Shown piece by piece: positions 56,831-64,000 of a stretch of 64,000 bases of DNA (positions within the stretch are counted from its first letter, which is position 1; each line of letters opens with the position of its first letter). Position numbers and translations under genes: made by a program. This stretch comes from HGW-17 sp938004375 (lineage in GTDB: Bacteria > Myxococcota_A > Polyangia > HGW-17). The stretch is from NCBI GenBank assembly GCA_036802685.1, contig DAIRVS010000002.1, positions 1 to 64,000 on the forward strand, given 5' to 3'. A model generated the notes under the pieces. The model searched no databases. It had not been told where the DNA came from and saw only the letters and a list, made by a program, of their open reading frames with translations.

Positions 56831-56891
56831 TCTTGGCGATTTTCTTCGGCCCATGGAAGTGTTCCTCCTTTTCGGGCATGGGTGACTCGGT

Positions 56892-57323
56892 ATGCTGAAC
56901 AAGCTTGGTTTCGCAATTTGGATCACCGTCATCGGATGGACGGCCGCCTGCGGCCCGGTCGAATACATGGGTCAGGTGGGAATCAAGACCGGCAAGGAGT
57001 TCGCCGCCGCCAGTGAGGTGAAGTCCGAGAAGCACGCCCCTTACGAGTATTGGAGCGCCCGGTGCTACCTCGAGCGCGCCCGGGAGAAGGCTGGCTACGG
57101 CGACTATCAGGACGCGGTGCGTTATGGACGTAAGTCTGAAAAAATGAGCGCCGAGGCCCAAAAACTGATCAAGGCCGGCCAGCTCCACGAGAACCCCAAC
57201 GAACCCGCCCCCGAGGTCCGGGAAGACGGGAAAGTCGGGAACGAAGACGCCCCGAAGGACGGGAAAAAGCCCATTGTGGTGCTCGACGGCGCCAAGAACG
57301 GCGGCGAAGGGGAGGACCAGTGA
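56892..57323 (+). CDS. small lipoprotein, DUF4398-like
   Basis: 143 residues. Signal MLNKLGFAIWITVIGWTAAC with lipidated Cys20. The mature part has EYMGQVGIKTGKEFAAASEVKSEKHAPYEYWSARCYLERAREKAGYGDYQDAVRYGRKSEKMSAEA: a single helical repeat with the A..APYEY..A..YLE.A re.a..gdy..A pattern of DUF4398 lipoproteins, followed by an acidic/Lys-rich tail. Such proteins often precede OmpA-family genes, as here. The stop overlaps the ATG of the OmpA gene. Confidence 0.78.
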   Translation: MLNKLGFAIWITVIGWTAACGPVEYMGQVGIKTGKEFAAASEVKSEKHAPYEYWSARCYLERAREKAGYGDYQDAVRYGRKSEKMSAEAQKLIKAGQLHENPNEPAPEVREDGKVGNEDAPKDGKKPIVVLDGAKNGGEGEDQ

Positions 57324-58567
57324 TGCGACACCTCCGTCTCCTTCTCCTTTTCGGGCTGGCCTGGACGCTCGCCGCCTGTCATGGCACCCAACTCGAGGGC
57401 AAGGCCACCGTGGTCTCCAAGCTCCTGCGCACGGCACGGGACAACGGGGCCTACCGCTGCGCCCCCAAGGAGTTGGCGATCGCCACCACCCATTACGAGT
57501 TCAGCCGCGACGAGATGTCCCAGGGCAAGTATTACGACGCCCAGCGACTGCTCGACATCGCCGACCGCAACGCCCGCCTGGCCATCGAGAAGAGCCCGCC
57601 CGAGAAGTGCGCCAAGCGGCTGGTCGTGGACGTGAAGAAGCCGGTCAAGCTCGCCGTGAAGGTGCTCGACCGTGACGGGGACGGCATCTACGACTCCGAG
57701 GACGCCTGCCCGGACGATCCCGAGGACAAGGACGGCTTCGAGGACACCGACGGCTGCCCCGAGCCCGACAACGACAAGGACGGCCTGTGCGACGCCTGGG
57801 TGACGGACCAGAACGCCCTCGGGAAGTACAAGGCCGTCTGCCGATCCAAGGATCAGTGCCCGGGCCAGGACAAGGACAAGGAGAACGCCTTCCGCGACGT
57901 CGCCGAGGACCACGACCAGTTCGAGGACGAGGACGGCTGCCCCGACTTCGACAACGACAAGGACGGCCTGTTCGACAAGGTCGACAAGTGCCCGGACGAC
58001 CCCGAGGACGTGGACGGCTTCGAGGACGACGATGGCTGCCCCGAGCCCGACAACGACAAGGACAAGATCTGTGATCCGTGGGTCACCGAGAAGGGCCAAC
58101 TGGACCGCCACGCCGACCTGTGCAAGGGCGTGGACAAGTGCCCGAACGAGCCCGAGACCTACAACGGCAACGAGGACGAGGATGGCTGCCCTGACGAACT
58201 GAAACTCATCCGGGTGACCGTCCAGAAGATCGAATTGCTTGAGAAGATCTTCTTCGACTACAACAAGGCCACCATCAAGCCGGAGAGCTTCCCCCTTCTC
58301 AACGAAGTAGCCAAGGTCCTCAAGTCGCGCCCGTCGATGACGGTCCGCATCGAGGGTCACACCGACGACCGAGGCGGCGCCACGTACAACATGAAACTCA
58401 GCCGGGAGCGGGCCCGTTCGGTGCGTAATTATTTAATTAAAGCTGGTATTGATCCTTCCCGCATGGTGGCCGAGGGCTTCGGCCTGACCCGGCCGCTGGT
58501 GCCCAACACCAGCGACACCAATCGGGACAAGAACCGCCGGGTCGAATTCGTCATCACCAACCAATAG
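57323..58567 (+). CDS. OmpA-family lipoprotein with TSP3-type calcium repeats
   Basis: 414 residues; ATG 57323 follows GGAGGACC (a GTG three bases upstream is also possible). Lipobox LAAC, Cys19. A helical DUF4398-like segment (about 38-95: TTHYEFSRDEMSQGKYYDAQRLLDIADRNARLAI) is followed by thrombospondin type-3 repeats (about 112-290: DRDGDGIYDSEDACPDDPEDKDGFEDTDGCPEPDNDKDG) that bind Ca2+, and a C-terminal OmpA domain (about 303-414: IFFDYNKATIKPESFPLLNEVAKVL, IEGHTDDRGGATYNMKLSRERARSVRNYLI, DTNRDKNRRVEFVI) with the peptidoglycan-binding D...R residues (TDD..., NRR). It anchors the outer membrane to peptidoglycan. Central gene of a three-gene operon. Confidence 0.95.
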   Translation: MRHLRLLLLFGLAWTLAACHGTQLEGKATVVSKLLRTARDNGAYRCAPKELAIATTHYEFSRDEMSQGKYYDAQRLLDIADRNARLAIEKSPPEKCAKRLVVDVKKPVKLAVKVLDRDGDGIYDSEDACPDDPEDKDGFEDTDGCPEPDNDKDGLCDAWVTDQNALGKYKAVCRSKDQCPGQDKDKENAFRDVAEDHDQFEDEDGCPDFDNDKDGLFDKVDKCPDDPEDVDGFEDDDGCPEPDNDKDKICDPWVTEKGQLDRHADLCKGVDKCPNEPETYNGNEDEDGCPDELKLIRVTVQKIELLEKIFFDYNKATIKPESFPLLNEVAKVLKSRPSMTVRIEGHTDDRGGATYNMKLSRERARSVRNYLIKAGIDPSRMVAEGFGLTRPLVPNTSDTNRDKNRRVEFVITNQ

Positions 58568-58576
58568 GATGGAATC

Positions 58577-60097
58577 ATGAAGATTTTGAAATCCTTTCTC
58601 CTCTCCCTCGCGTTCCTCGTTCCCCTCACCGCCTCCCCCGCGGCGCAGGCCGACGACTGCAAGCCCGACGTCATGACACGGCTCAAGCGCATGCACAAAT
58701 CGGCCATGGAGGACCTGGACCAGATGGAGTTCGCCTCCGCCAAGAAGACCCTCGAGGACGCCATCTCCATGGCCCGCCGCGAACTGTGCGACGAGACCCT
58801 GGAGTATGCGAACATCCTCGTGGACCTGGGCATCATGTACGTCACCGACCCCGACAGCCCGGACGAGAGCCGGGGCCGCCTGCGCTTCAAGGCCGCGGTC
58901 AAGGTGAACCCCTGCGCCAAGGTCAACCCCGACCTGGCCAACCCCAAGTTGGTGAAGATGCTGGACGAGGAGCGCTCCAAGGCCGGGGTCACCTGCAAGG
59001 ACGGCGCGACGCCCAAGGATCCCGGTCCCAAGGATCCCGGTCCCAAGGATCCCGGTCCCAAGGATCCCGGCCCCAAGGATCCCGGTCCCGCCGTCGAGGA
59101 GGACACCGGCCCCGAGCCCCAGCGCATCGAGCACGAGGTGCCCGACGAGGCCCCCGCGCTGACCGCCCTCACTCTCAAGTGCCGCTCCCCCAAGGCCGGC
59201 GGCGTGAAGAAGGTCGTCGTCTACTACCGCAAGGACGGCGAGACCGACTACACCGCGGCCGAGATGGAGAACTTCTCCGGCTTCTCCTGGAAGGCCACCA
59301 TCCCCCGGGAGCACGTCAAGGGCACGGTCTTCCAGTATTACATCGCCGCCTTGGGCGAAGGCGGCAAGCCGGTCATGGCCAACGGCAACAGCGGCGCGCC
59401 GAACATCATCTCCCTGACCAAGCCCGCGGGGACCACCCCCTCCGACGAGGAGTGCGATCCCCTGAACCCCGACTCCTGCAAAAAGAAGAACGGCGACGGC
59501 CCCGGTCCGGGACCCGGCCCCAAGACCCCGGGCGACATCAAGTGGCACCTGAACCTCGGCGGTCGCTGGGGCGTGGGCTACCTCTCCACCTCCATGTGCT
59601 CCTTCATGGCGAAGCCGGGCAACCCGAGCATCTGCGACAACAAGGGCGTGCACATCCAGACTCCGGGCTTCGCCTTCGGTGAGCTCGGCGGCGAGCTCGG
59701 CCTGCACTATTTCGTGACCGACACGCTCTCCCTGGGTCTGGACGCCAAGGCCGGCTTCGTGCAGACCGACTACGCCGAGGACGGTTCCCCCTACGGCGTC
59801 GGCTTCTCCGGCCTGGGCAAGGCGCGCTGGTTCCCCACCGGCCGTAAAGAGTTGTTCCGCCCCTACCTCGGCGGCGTGCTCGGCGGCGGCCTCATGTGGC
59901 ACGCGTGGCAGGTCGATGAGATGAACGGCAAGACCGACATCTTCCAGCACGGCTACGTCATGGCGGGCGCGACCTTCGGCTTCCAGGTCGGGTCCCCCTC
60001 GGCGGCTTTCTACGTCAACGTCGACGCCATCGGCATCTTCCCGCTCCAATCCACCTTCCACCTCGATTTCAGCGCCGGCCTCGTCCTGGCGTTCTGA
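58577..60097 (+). CDS. outer-membrane protein with TPR-like N-terminus and C-terminal barrel
   Basis: 506 residues. Signal peptide MKILKSFLLSLAFLVPLTASPAAQA. Residues about 28-130 are a helical TPR-like region (AMEDLDQMEFASAKKTLEDAISMARR). Five perfect KDPGP repeats (about 147-171) form a linker, followed by an Ig/FN3-like segment (about 195-282: VYYRKDGETDYTAAEMENFSGFSWKATIP), a second Gly/Pro linker, and a C-terminal beta-barrel (about 320-506) ending LSAGLVLAF with the terminal Phe. The operon with OmpA and the DUF4398 lipoprotein suggests an outer-membrane module. It ends 3 bp from the convergent ChpA-RdgB frame. Confidence 0.8.
   Translation: MKILKSFLLSLAFLVPLTASPAAQADDCKPDVMTRLKRMHKSAMEDLDQMEFASAKKTLEDAISMARRELCDETLEYANILVDLGIMYVTDPDSPDESRGRLRFKAAVKVNPCAKVNPDLANPKLVKMLDEERSKAGVTCKDGATPKDPGPKDPGPKDPGPKDPGPKDPGPAVEEDTGPEPQRIEHEVPDEAPALTALTLKCRSPKAGGVKKVVVYYRKDGETDYTAAEMENFSGFSWKATIPREHVKGTVFQYYIAALGEGGKPVMANGNSGAPNIISLTKPAGTTPSDEECDPLNPDSCKKKNGDGPGPGPGPKTPGDIKWHLNLGGRWGVGYLSTSMCSFMAKPGNPSICDNKGVHIQTPGFAFGELGGELGLHYFVTDTLSLGLDAKAGFVQTDYAEDGSPYGVGFSGLGKARWFPTGRKELFRPYLGGVLGGGLMWHAWQVDEMNGKTDIFQHGYVMAGATFGFQVGSPSAAFYVNVDAIGIFPLQSTFHLDFSAGLVLAF
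59015..59089 (+). repeat. five tandem 15-bp repeats encoding KDPGP
   Basis: Units start at 59015, 59030, 59045, 59060 and 59075; the core is AAGGATCCCGG(T/C)CCC. Near-perfect DNA identity indicates recent expansion; changes in copy number keep the frame. Confidence 0.9.
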
Positions 60098-60100
60098 CGT

Positions 60101-60709
60101 TCATTTATCCTGACCGGCGTAGCGCCGCAGATGGGGGAGCATGGCCTCGAAGGCGCGGGCCCGATGGCTGATCTCAGACTTCTCCTCGAGGGTGATCTCG
60201 GCCATGGTCCTTCCGCCGGGCAGCACGAAGACGGGGTCATAGCCGAAGCCATGCTCTCCGCGCGGCGCATCCCCGATGAAGCCCTCGACCTCGCCGCGCA
60301 CGACGATCACCTGATCGGTCGACGGGTCGGGGCAGAAGGCGATGGCGCTAACGAAACGCGCGGCCCTGTCCGGACGCCCTCTCATGCGCTCGAGCAGCAG
60401 GGCGATGCGGGCGGCATCGTCGGCCCCCGGACCTGCGTAGCGGGCCGAGTGGACCCCGGGCTCGCCGCCGAGGCAGTCGACCATCAGGCCGCTGTCGTCG
60501 GCGAGGGTGGGGAGCCCGGTCTGCCTGGCGCGGGTCAGCGCCTTCTTGACGGCGTTCTCCTCGAACGTGGCCTGATCCTCCACCACGTCGGGCAGATCGG
60601 GGAAGCGGTCCAGACCCCAGACCTCGATGGAGAGGGAGGACAACAGCGCCTGCAGTTCGCGGGCCTTGCCGGGATTGTGGGTCGCGAAGATGATGATCTT
60701 CTTCGTCAC
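60101..60709 (-). CDS. rdgB: RdgB/Ham1 XTP/dITP pyrophosphatase, in frame with the kinase and with its own start
   Basis: From GTG 60709 this gives 202 residues, the normal RdgB length. Motifs: IIIFATHNPGKARELQALL, DQATFEENAVKKALTRA, LADDSGLMVDCLGGEPGVHSARYAG, HGFGYDPVF and KSEISHRARAF, covering the SHR and metal sites. The enzyme removes non-canonical ITP/XTP from the nucleotide pool. GTG 60709 has GAGGAG at a 6-nt spacing, just as a separate gene would, but no stop codon separates it from the kinase upstream. It can therefore be made alone by internal initiation, as a C-terminal domain of the kinase, or both. Confidence 0.88.
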   Translation of the reverse strand: MTKKIIIFATHNPGKARELQALLSSLSIEVWGLDRFPDLPDVVEDQATFEENAVKKALTRARQTGLPTLADDSGLMVDCLGGEPGVHSARYAGPGADDAARIALLLERMRGRPDRAARFVSAIAFCPDPSTDQVIVVRGEVEGFIGDAPRGEHGFGYDPVFVLPGGRTMAEITLEEKSEISHRARAFEAMLPHLRRYAGQDK

Positions 60710-63700
60710 GAGATGCTCCTCGATGGGCAGGAATTCACGGATCGCCTTGAGCAGGACCAGCGGCTTGATCGGTTTGGTCACGAAGCAGTCTGCGCCGGCC
60801 TGCTTGACGCGGTCGCGGCTGGTCTCGCCGGTGCGCGACGACAGCACGACGATGGGGATGTCTTGCAGCGCGGAGTCGCGCTTGACCTCCTGCACCAGCT
60901 CGTAGCCGTTCATGCGCGGCATCTCGAGGTCGGTGAGCAGCAGGTCGAACAGTTCGTTGTGCAGGGTGTTCCACGCCTCCCATCCGTCGGAGACGATCAC
61001 GGTGTGATAGCCCGCGTCGGTCAGCACGCGGGAGGCCGCCTCGCGGACGCTCTTGCTGTCGTCGCACACCAGGATGCGCGGCGTGCTGTAGACGCTGCCG
61101 CGCCTGGCCTGGGTCTGCAGACCGAACACAGGACGGGCCAGGTTGGCCAGAAACGACACATCGAACATCAACTGGATGGTCCCGGCGCCCGAGACCAGGG
61201 CGCCCGAGAAGAACTGGATCGAGGACAGGATGTGGTTGATCGCCTTGGTGGTGACGTCCTTGATGCCGATGAGACTGTCCACGGTGACGCCGAAGTGGCG
61301 TCCACCGTGCTCGAGGACGACGATGGGCACCGTACGGCGAAAGAGGATCTGCTGCTCCACCCCGAAATAATAGTGGAGCGGCACCACCGGGATGCTCTCC
61401 TTCTTCCACAGGATGCGGGTACCCGGCTCGATGGCCCGGGTCGCCACCATCTCGAAGATCTCGATGACGTAGGTGACCGGGATACCGTAGAATTCCTGTC
61501 CGAGACGGAAGATCAGGGCCTGACTGACGACGGTGGTGAGGGGGACGCGGAGTTGGAAGGTGCAGCCCTGGCCGGCCACCGACTTCACGGAGACCTCGCC
61601 GCCGATCTTGCGGACCTGGTTGCGGACCAGATCCAGCCCCACGCCGCGCCCGGACAGGTCGTCGACGGTCTCGCGGGTCGTGAAACCGGGCAGGAAGATG
61701 GCGTCGAGGATGTCGTCATCGGGGGTGCGCGCGGCCGTGGCGGCGTCGAGCACGCCCTGGCGCACCAGCCGGTCCCGGATGCGGTCCGGATCCACCCCGG
61801 GGCCGTCATCGCTCAACTCGACGAGGATGAACCGACCCTCGGCCCTGGCCCCCAGGTGGATGCGGGCGGAACCCTCCTTGCCGAGGCTACGGCGCTCCTC
61901 GAGCGACTCCGCCCCGTGCGCCACGGCGTTGCGGGCGATCTGCAGAAGCGGCGTGGAGAGCAACTGGATGACGCCCTTGTCCAGCTCCACCCCCTCGCCC
62001 TCGCTCGTGAACTCGATCTCCTTCTGGGTCATGAAGGCGGCGTCACGGATCGCCTGCCGCACCTTCAGGAACAGCAGTTCCAGATCGGTCACCCGGAGCT
62101 CGACCAGGTTCCGGTGAAAGCGCTGGCTCAGGGACTGCAGACTCTTGCACTCCTTCTGAAGCAGCGAGGAGGCGTGCTCGAGGTTGTTGATCAACTCGGC
62201 CAGCTCCACCTCGACCTCCTGGAGCCGCTCGAGGCGCTCGGCCTCGGTCATCACGTTGCGATCCTCGAGCAAAAAGGCGCGCAGGGTGTGGTGGCTCAAG
62301 AAGAGATCGCTGGAGATGCTCTGGAACTCGTCCCGGCTCTTCTCCAACTGGGTGCGCACCAGCACCAGCTCCTCGGCGTCATTGAACAGGTACTCCAGCT
62401 GCAGGGAGGGCACCTGGGTGAACCGGGGAGCCTGCATGACGTCTTCCCCGACGCCGGGCGCGACCCCCGCAGGTGCGGCCTGGGTCGGGGGTGAGGCGGC
62501 GCCTGCCGTCGGAGTCTTTTCCCGGGTGTCGGTCGGCCCCTCCCCGCCATCGCCTGCGTCCAGGGCATCGGCCTGGGCGACGAGGGACTCGATGACCTTC
62601 AGGTCACCTTGCCGATCCCCGAGGTGGGCCCGCAGCCGGGAGGCCGCCTGGAACAGGTACTGCAAGCTCTGCGGATGGGGCTGCGCCCGTCGCTCGACGA
62701 GGGACTCGAAGTAGTCCTCGAGGCGATGGGCGGCCTCGCGCACCCAGGAGAGTCCCACGGTCCCCGCCGCCCCCTTGAGCGTGTGGGTGGTGCGAAAAAG
62801 CTCCTGCAGCACGGGCTTGCCCTGGGCGAGGTTCTCCAGGTTGCGGTCGAGGGCGTCGAGGTGATCGGCGGCCTCGGTCTTGAAGACCTCCATGAGCAGC
62901 GCGGTCATCTCCGCGTCCAGCGGAGACTCCTCGAGGAACAACGGCTCCACCGGGGCAGCCGCCGGAACAGGCTCCGGGGCAACCGCCGGTCGCGCGTCAG
63001 GAGGGGTCGCGGAGGAGGAACCGACGAGCATGGCGAACGGGTCCGCGACCTTGTCGCAAGCGTGGGCGAAGGCCAGGAGGGATCCGTTGCTCCAAATGAC
63101 CGGAGCGGGATCCCCCTCGGCCGAACGGATGAACTGCCAGGTGGCCAGATCCATCATCGGGTGGGAGAAGGGCGCGGGGCGCGTGTTCGCGTCCCGGTGG
63201 GTCCGGTAGTAGCTCTCCAGGGTCAGGGCCTCCCGGGAGAGACCGGAAAGGCCCACGGTGGCGGCGGCACCCTTGAGGGTATGGGCGAAGCGGAACAGTT
63301 CCGCAACCTCGTTCTCGGTGAAGGTGCCGCGGGCATGGATCTTCACCTGCTCGAGGACGAGCTCGCGGGCCTCCTCCTGGAAGATCTCCAGCAGCGTGGC
63401 CAGGGTGGCCTCGTCGAAGAAGTCGCCCCCGTCCGAGAGCGCCTCGCCCTGGACCTCGGGGAATGCCTCCTGCAGCCAGGCGCAACTGTCGACGGAGGGA
63501 GGAGGAAAGCGGATCTCGAGGGGTTCCACGAGCAGGGAGGGCAGCGCCGACTCGGCCCCCGAGGCGGCCCAGAAGGTCGAGAGCTTGCGCGCGAGCTTAT
63601 CCTCCCCGAGCAGGGTGCAGCAGCGCACCAGTCCGGCGGCGGCCAGCTCCAGGTGATGGGCGGGCGCACGGCGGCCCGACACGACGCCGTAGAAGGTCGC

Positions 63701-63742
63701 GCCGATGGCCGTCACCAAGTCGCCGTAGGCGGATCCGCTCAT
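60101..63742 (-). CDS. ChpA-like double-Hpt hybrid sensor kinase, frame continuous with RdgB
   Basis: 1213 residues from ATG 63742, which overlaps the upstream stop (ATGA). Two Hpt domains: His154 in FAHTLKGAAATVG and His320 in TTHTLKGAAGTVG. Then a CheA-type dimerisation/HATPase region (QIARNAVAHGAESLEERR, DDGPGVDPDRIR, LSGRGVGLDLVR), a CheW-like coupling domain (LIFRLGQEFYGIPVTYVIEI, VPIVVLEHGGRHFGVTVD) and a receiver with Asp938 in LLTDLEMPRMNG. The kinase part ends near residue 1011 (AIREFLPIEEHL). There is no stop: the same frame reads on into a complete RdgB. The kinase would control type IV pilus or gliding-type chemosensory output; no MCP or CheR/CheB is visible. Either a true fusion or a lost stop codon is possible; see the internal start at 60709. 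Confidence 0.9.
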   Translation of the reverse strand: MSGSAYGDLVTAIGATFYGVVSGRRAPAHHLELAAAGLVRCCTLLGEDKLARKLSTFWAASGAESALPSLLVEPLEIRFPPPSVDSCAWLQEAFPEVQGEALSDGGDFFDEATLATLLEIFQEEARELVLEQVKIHARGTFTENEVAELFRFAHTLKGAAATVGLSGLSREALTLESYYRTHRDANTRPAPFSHPMMDLATWQFIRSAEGDPAPVIWSNGSLLAFAHACDKVADPFAMLVGSSSATPPDARPAVAPEPVPAAAPVEPLFLEESPLDAEMTALLMEVFKTEAADHLDALDRNLENLAQGKPVLQELFRTTHTLKGAAGTVGLSWVREAAHRLEDYFESLVERRAQPHPQSLQYLFQAASRLRAHLGDRQGDLKVIESLVAQADALDAGDGGEGPTDTREKTPTAGAASPPTQAAPAGVAPGVGEDVMQAPRFTQVPSLQLEYLFNDAEELVLVRTQLEKSRDEFQSISSDLFLSHHTLRAFLLEDRNVMTEAERLERLQEVEVELAELINNLEHASSLLQKECKSLQSLSQRFHRNLVELRVTDLELLFLKVRQAIRDAAFMTQKEIEFTSEGEGVELDKGVIQLLSTPLLQIARNAVAHGAESLEERRSLGKEGSARIHLGARAEGRFILVELSDDGPGVDPDRIRDRLVRQGVLDAATAARTPDDDILDAIFLPGFTTRETVDDLSGRGVGLDLVRNQVRKIGGEVSVKSVAGQGCTFQLRVPLTTVVSQALIFRLGQEFYGIPVTYVIEIFEMVATRAIEPGTRILWKKESIPVVPLHYYFGVEQQILFRRTVPIVVLEHGGRHFGVTVDSLIGIKDVTTKAINHILSSIQFFSGALVSGAGTIQLMFDVSFLANLARPVFGLQTQARRGSVYSTPRILVCDDSKSVREAASRVLTDAGYHTVIVSDGWEAWNTLHNELFDLLLTDLEMPRMNGYELVQEVKRDSALQDIPIVVLSSRTGETSRDRVKQAGADCFVTKPIKPLVLLKAIREFLPIEEHLVTKKIIIFATHNPGKARELQALLSSLSIEVWGLDRFPDLPDVVEDQATFEENAVKKALTRARQTGLPTLADDSGLMVDCLGGEPGVHSARYAGPGADDAARIALLLERMRGRPDRAARFVSAIAFCPDPSTDQVIVVRGEVEGFIGDAPRGEHGFGYDPVFVLPGGRTMAEITLEEKSEISHRARAFEAMLPHLRRYAGQDK

Positions 63743-64000
63743 TCGCCGTCCTTCTCGGGCAGGATCGCGGGCACCTCCGCGGGGGCCGTGCCCGGGGCCT
63801 GGGGCAGCTCGAAGGCGTGCTCCTCCACCCCCAGCCCCTTGAGCTGGGTGGCAAATGTGCTCAGCGCCGAGTGCAGGTTCTCGTATTCATTGGAGTCCAT
63901 GTCCCGGAGCGTCTTGCGGATCTCCGACAGGGAGAAGGCCACGAAGCTCAACTCGCGGAAGATGCGCTGCTCGCGCTCTTTGTCCTCGATGGTCTTGACT
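63739..64000 (-). CDS. C-terminal part of an unknown protein, N-terminus beyond the window
   Basis: The frame is open from the right edge to the stop at 63739 (at least 86 residues). The visible sequence is helical and charged (VKTIEDKEREQRIFRELSFVAF, IRKTLRDMDSNEYENLHSALSTFATQLKGLGVEE) and ends in an Ala/Pro-rich tail. A TTG at 63951 could be misread as a start, but coding character clearly continues upstream. It overlaps the kinase start by 4 bp, so it is co-translated with the ChpA-like kinase and probably belongs to the same chemosensory pathway. Family not recognised. Confidence 0.65.
   Translation of the reverse strand, partial: VKTIEDKEREQRIFRELSFVAFSLSEIRKTLRDMDSNEYENLHSALSTFATQLKGLGVEEHAFELPQAPGTAPAEVPAILPEKDGE

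Noticed and set aside
60131..62494. A 787-codon plus-strand open frame opposite the ChpA-like kinase
   Set aside because: Antisense shadow; the minus-strand product has complete Hpt, ATPase, CheW, receiver and RdgB motifs.
1..64000. Prophage, insertion sequence or integrative element boundaries
   Set aside because: No transposase, integrase, phage structural gene, tRNA or long terminal repeat was seen anywhere in the window.

Overview
The window looks like chromosomal DNA of a high-GC, Gram-negative, Myxococcota-like (former deltaproteobacterial) organism. The evidence is about a dozen lipoproteins, several built from myxobacterial-type cysteine-rich repeats (CGDG..D.GE.CD.GN), DxDxDG calcium-type repeats and Asn/Ala linkers. 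There are also three eukaryotic-like Ser/Thr kinases, an IgGFc-binding-type surface lipoprotein, OmpA/TSP3 proteins and a MurE with the meso-DAP type DNPR motif. A dicluster ferredoxin preceded by an FNR-like box suggests at least facultative anaerobiosis. I see no rRNA, tRNA, CRISPR, prophage or insertion sequence. A run of ten N at 51631-51640 shows the sequence is a scaffold, probably metagenomic. Coding density is very high and no gene-free stretch exceeds 300 bp; the longest are 4792-5060, 1292-1533 and 53724-53958, all described below.

Layout. 1-8.2 kb: surface lipoproteins (a BamB-like fragment, a small lipoprotein, a 1085-residue adhesin-like protein with two C-type lectin domains) and a divergent PAS hybrid histidine kinase, then another Cys-rich lipoprotein. 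8.2-14.5 kb: a minus-strand run with GNAT acetyltransferase, an unknown protein, a degenerate PP2C-like protein, a DUF4177-like protein, a membrane protein, a lipoprotein, a TPR-GGDEF diguanylate cyclase and a SUI1/YciH factor. 14.7-16.3 kb: murJ. 16.3-18.4 kb: an eight-module Cys-rich lipoprotein ending in an FGE/SUMF1-like domain. 18.5-28.0 kb: a probable six-gene minus-strand operon (NSS transporter, Ser/Thr kinase fused to a periplasmic binding protein, second Ser/Thr kinase, GT2, lipoprotein, GT39). 28.2-33.8 kb: a plus-strand operon of a 5'-nucleotidase lipoprotein, an OB-fold-like lipoprotein and an outer-membrane barrel. 33.8-34.5 kb: rsfS-rlmH. 34.7-41.8 kb: a two-TM protein, GNAT, small secreted protein, IgGFc-type lipoprotein and a Ser/Thr kinase with a repetitive Pro-rich linker. 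41.9-43.0 kb: a serine hydrolase. 43.1-49.7 kb: a shortened dcw cluster rsmH-ftsL-ftsI-murE-murF. 49.8-53.7 kb: ferredoxin, lipoprotein, bamB (broken by the assembly gap) and a YfgM-like protein. 54.0-60.1 kb: pgpH-ybeY, then lipoprotein-OmpA-outer-membrane-barrel. 60.1-64 kb: a ChpA-like double-Hpt hybrid kinase whose frame continues without a stop into RdgB, preceded by a gene that runs off the right edge.

How the genes fit together. Most of the content concerns the cell envelope: peptidoglycan synthesis (murE, murF, ftsI, ftsL, murJ), outer-membrane assembly (bamB/YfgM-like), OmpA-type anchoring, probable polyprenyl-linked glycosylation (GT2 with GT39) and display of Cys-rich lipoproteins. 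It is overlaid with signalling proteins (three Ser/Thr kinases, two hybrid histidine kinases, a diguanylate cyclase, a PgpH-type c-di-AMP hydrolase and a probable pseudophosphatase). The most unusual items are the kinase/solute-binding-protein fusion, the stop-less ChpA-RdgB junction, the degenerate PP2C protein and a -41.5-spaced FNR-like site before the ferredoxin gene.
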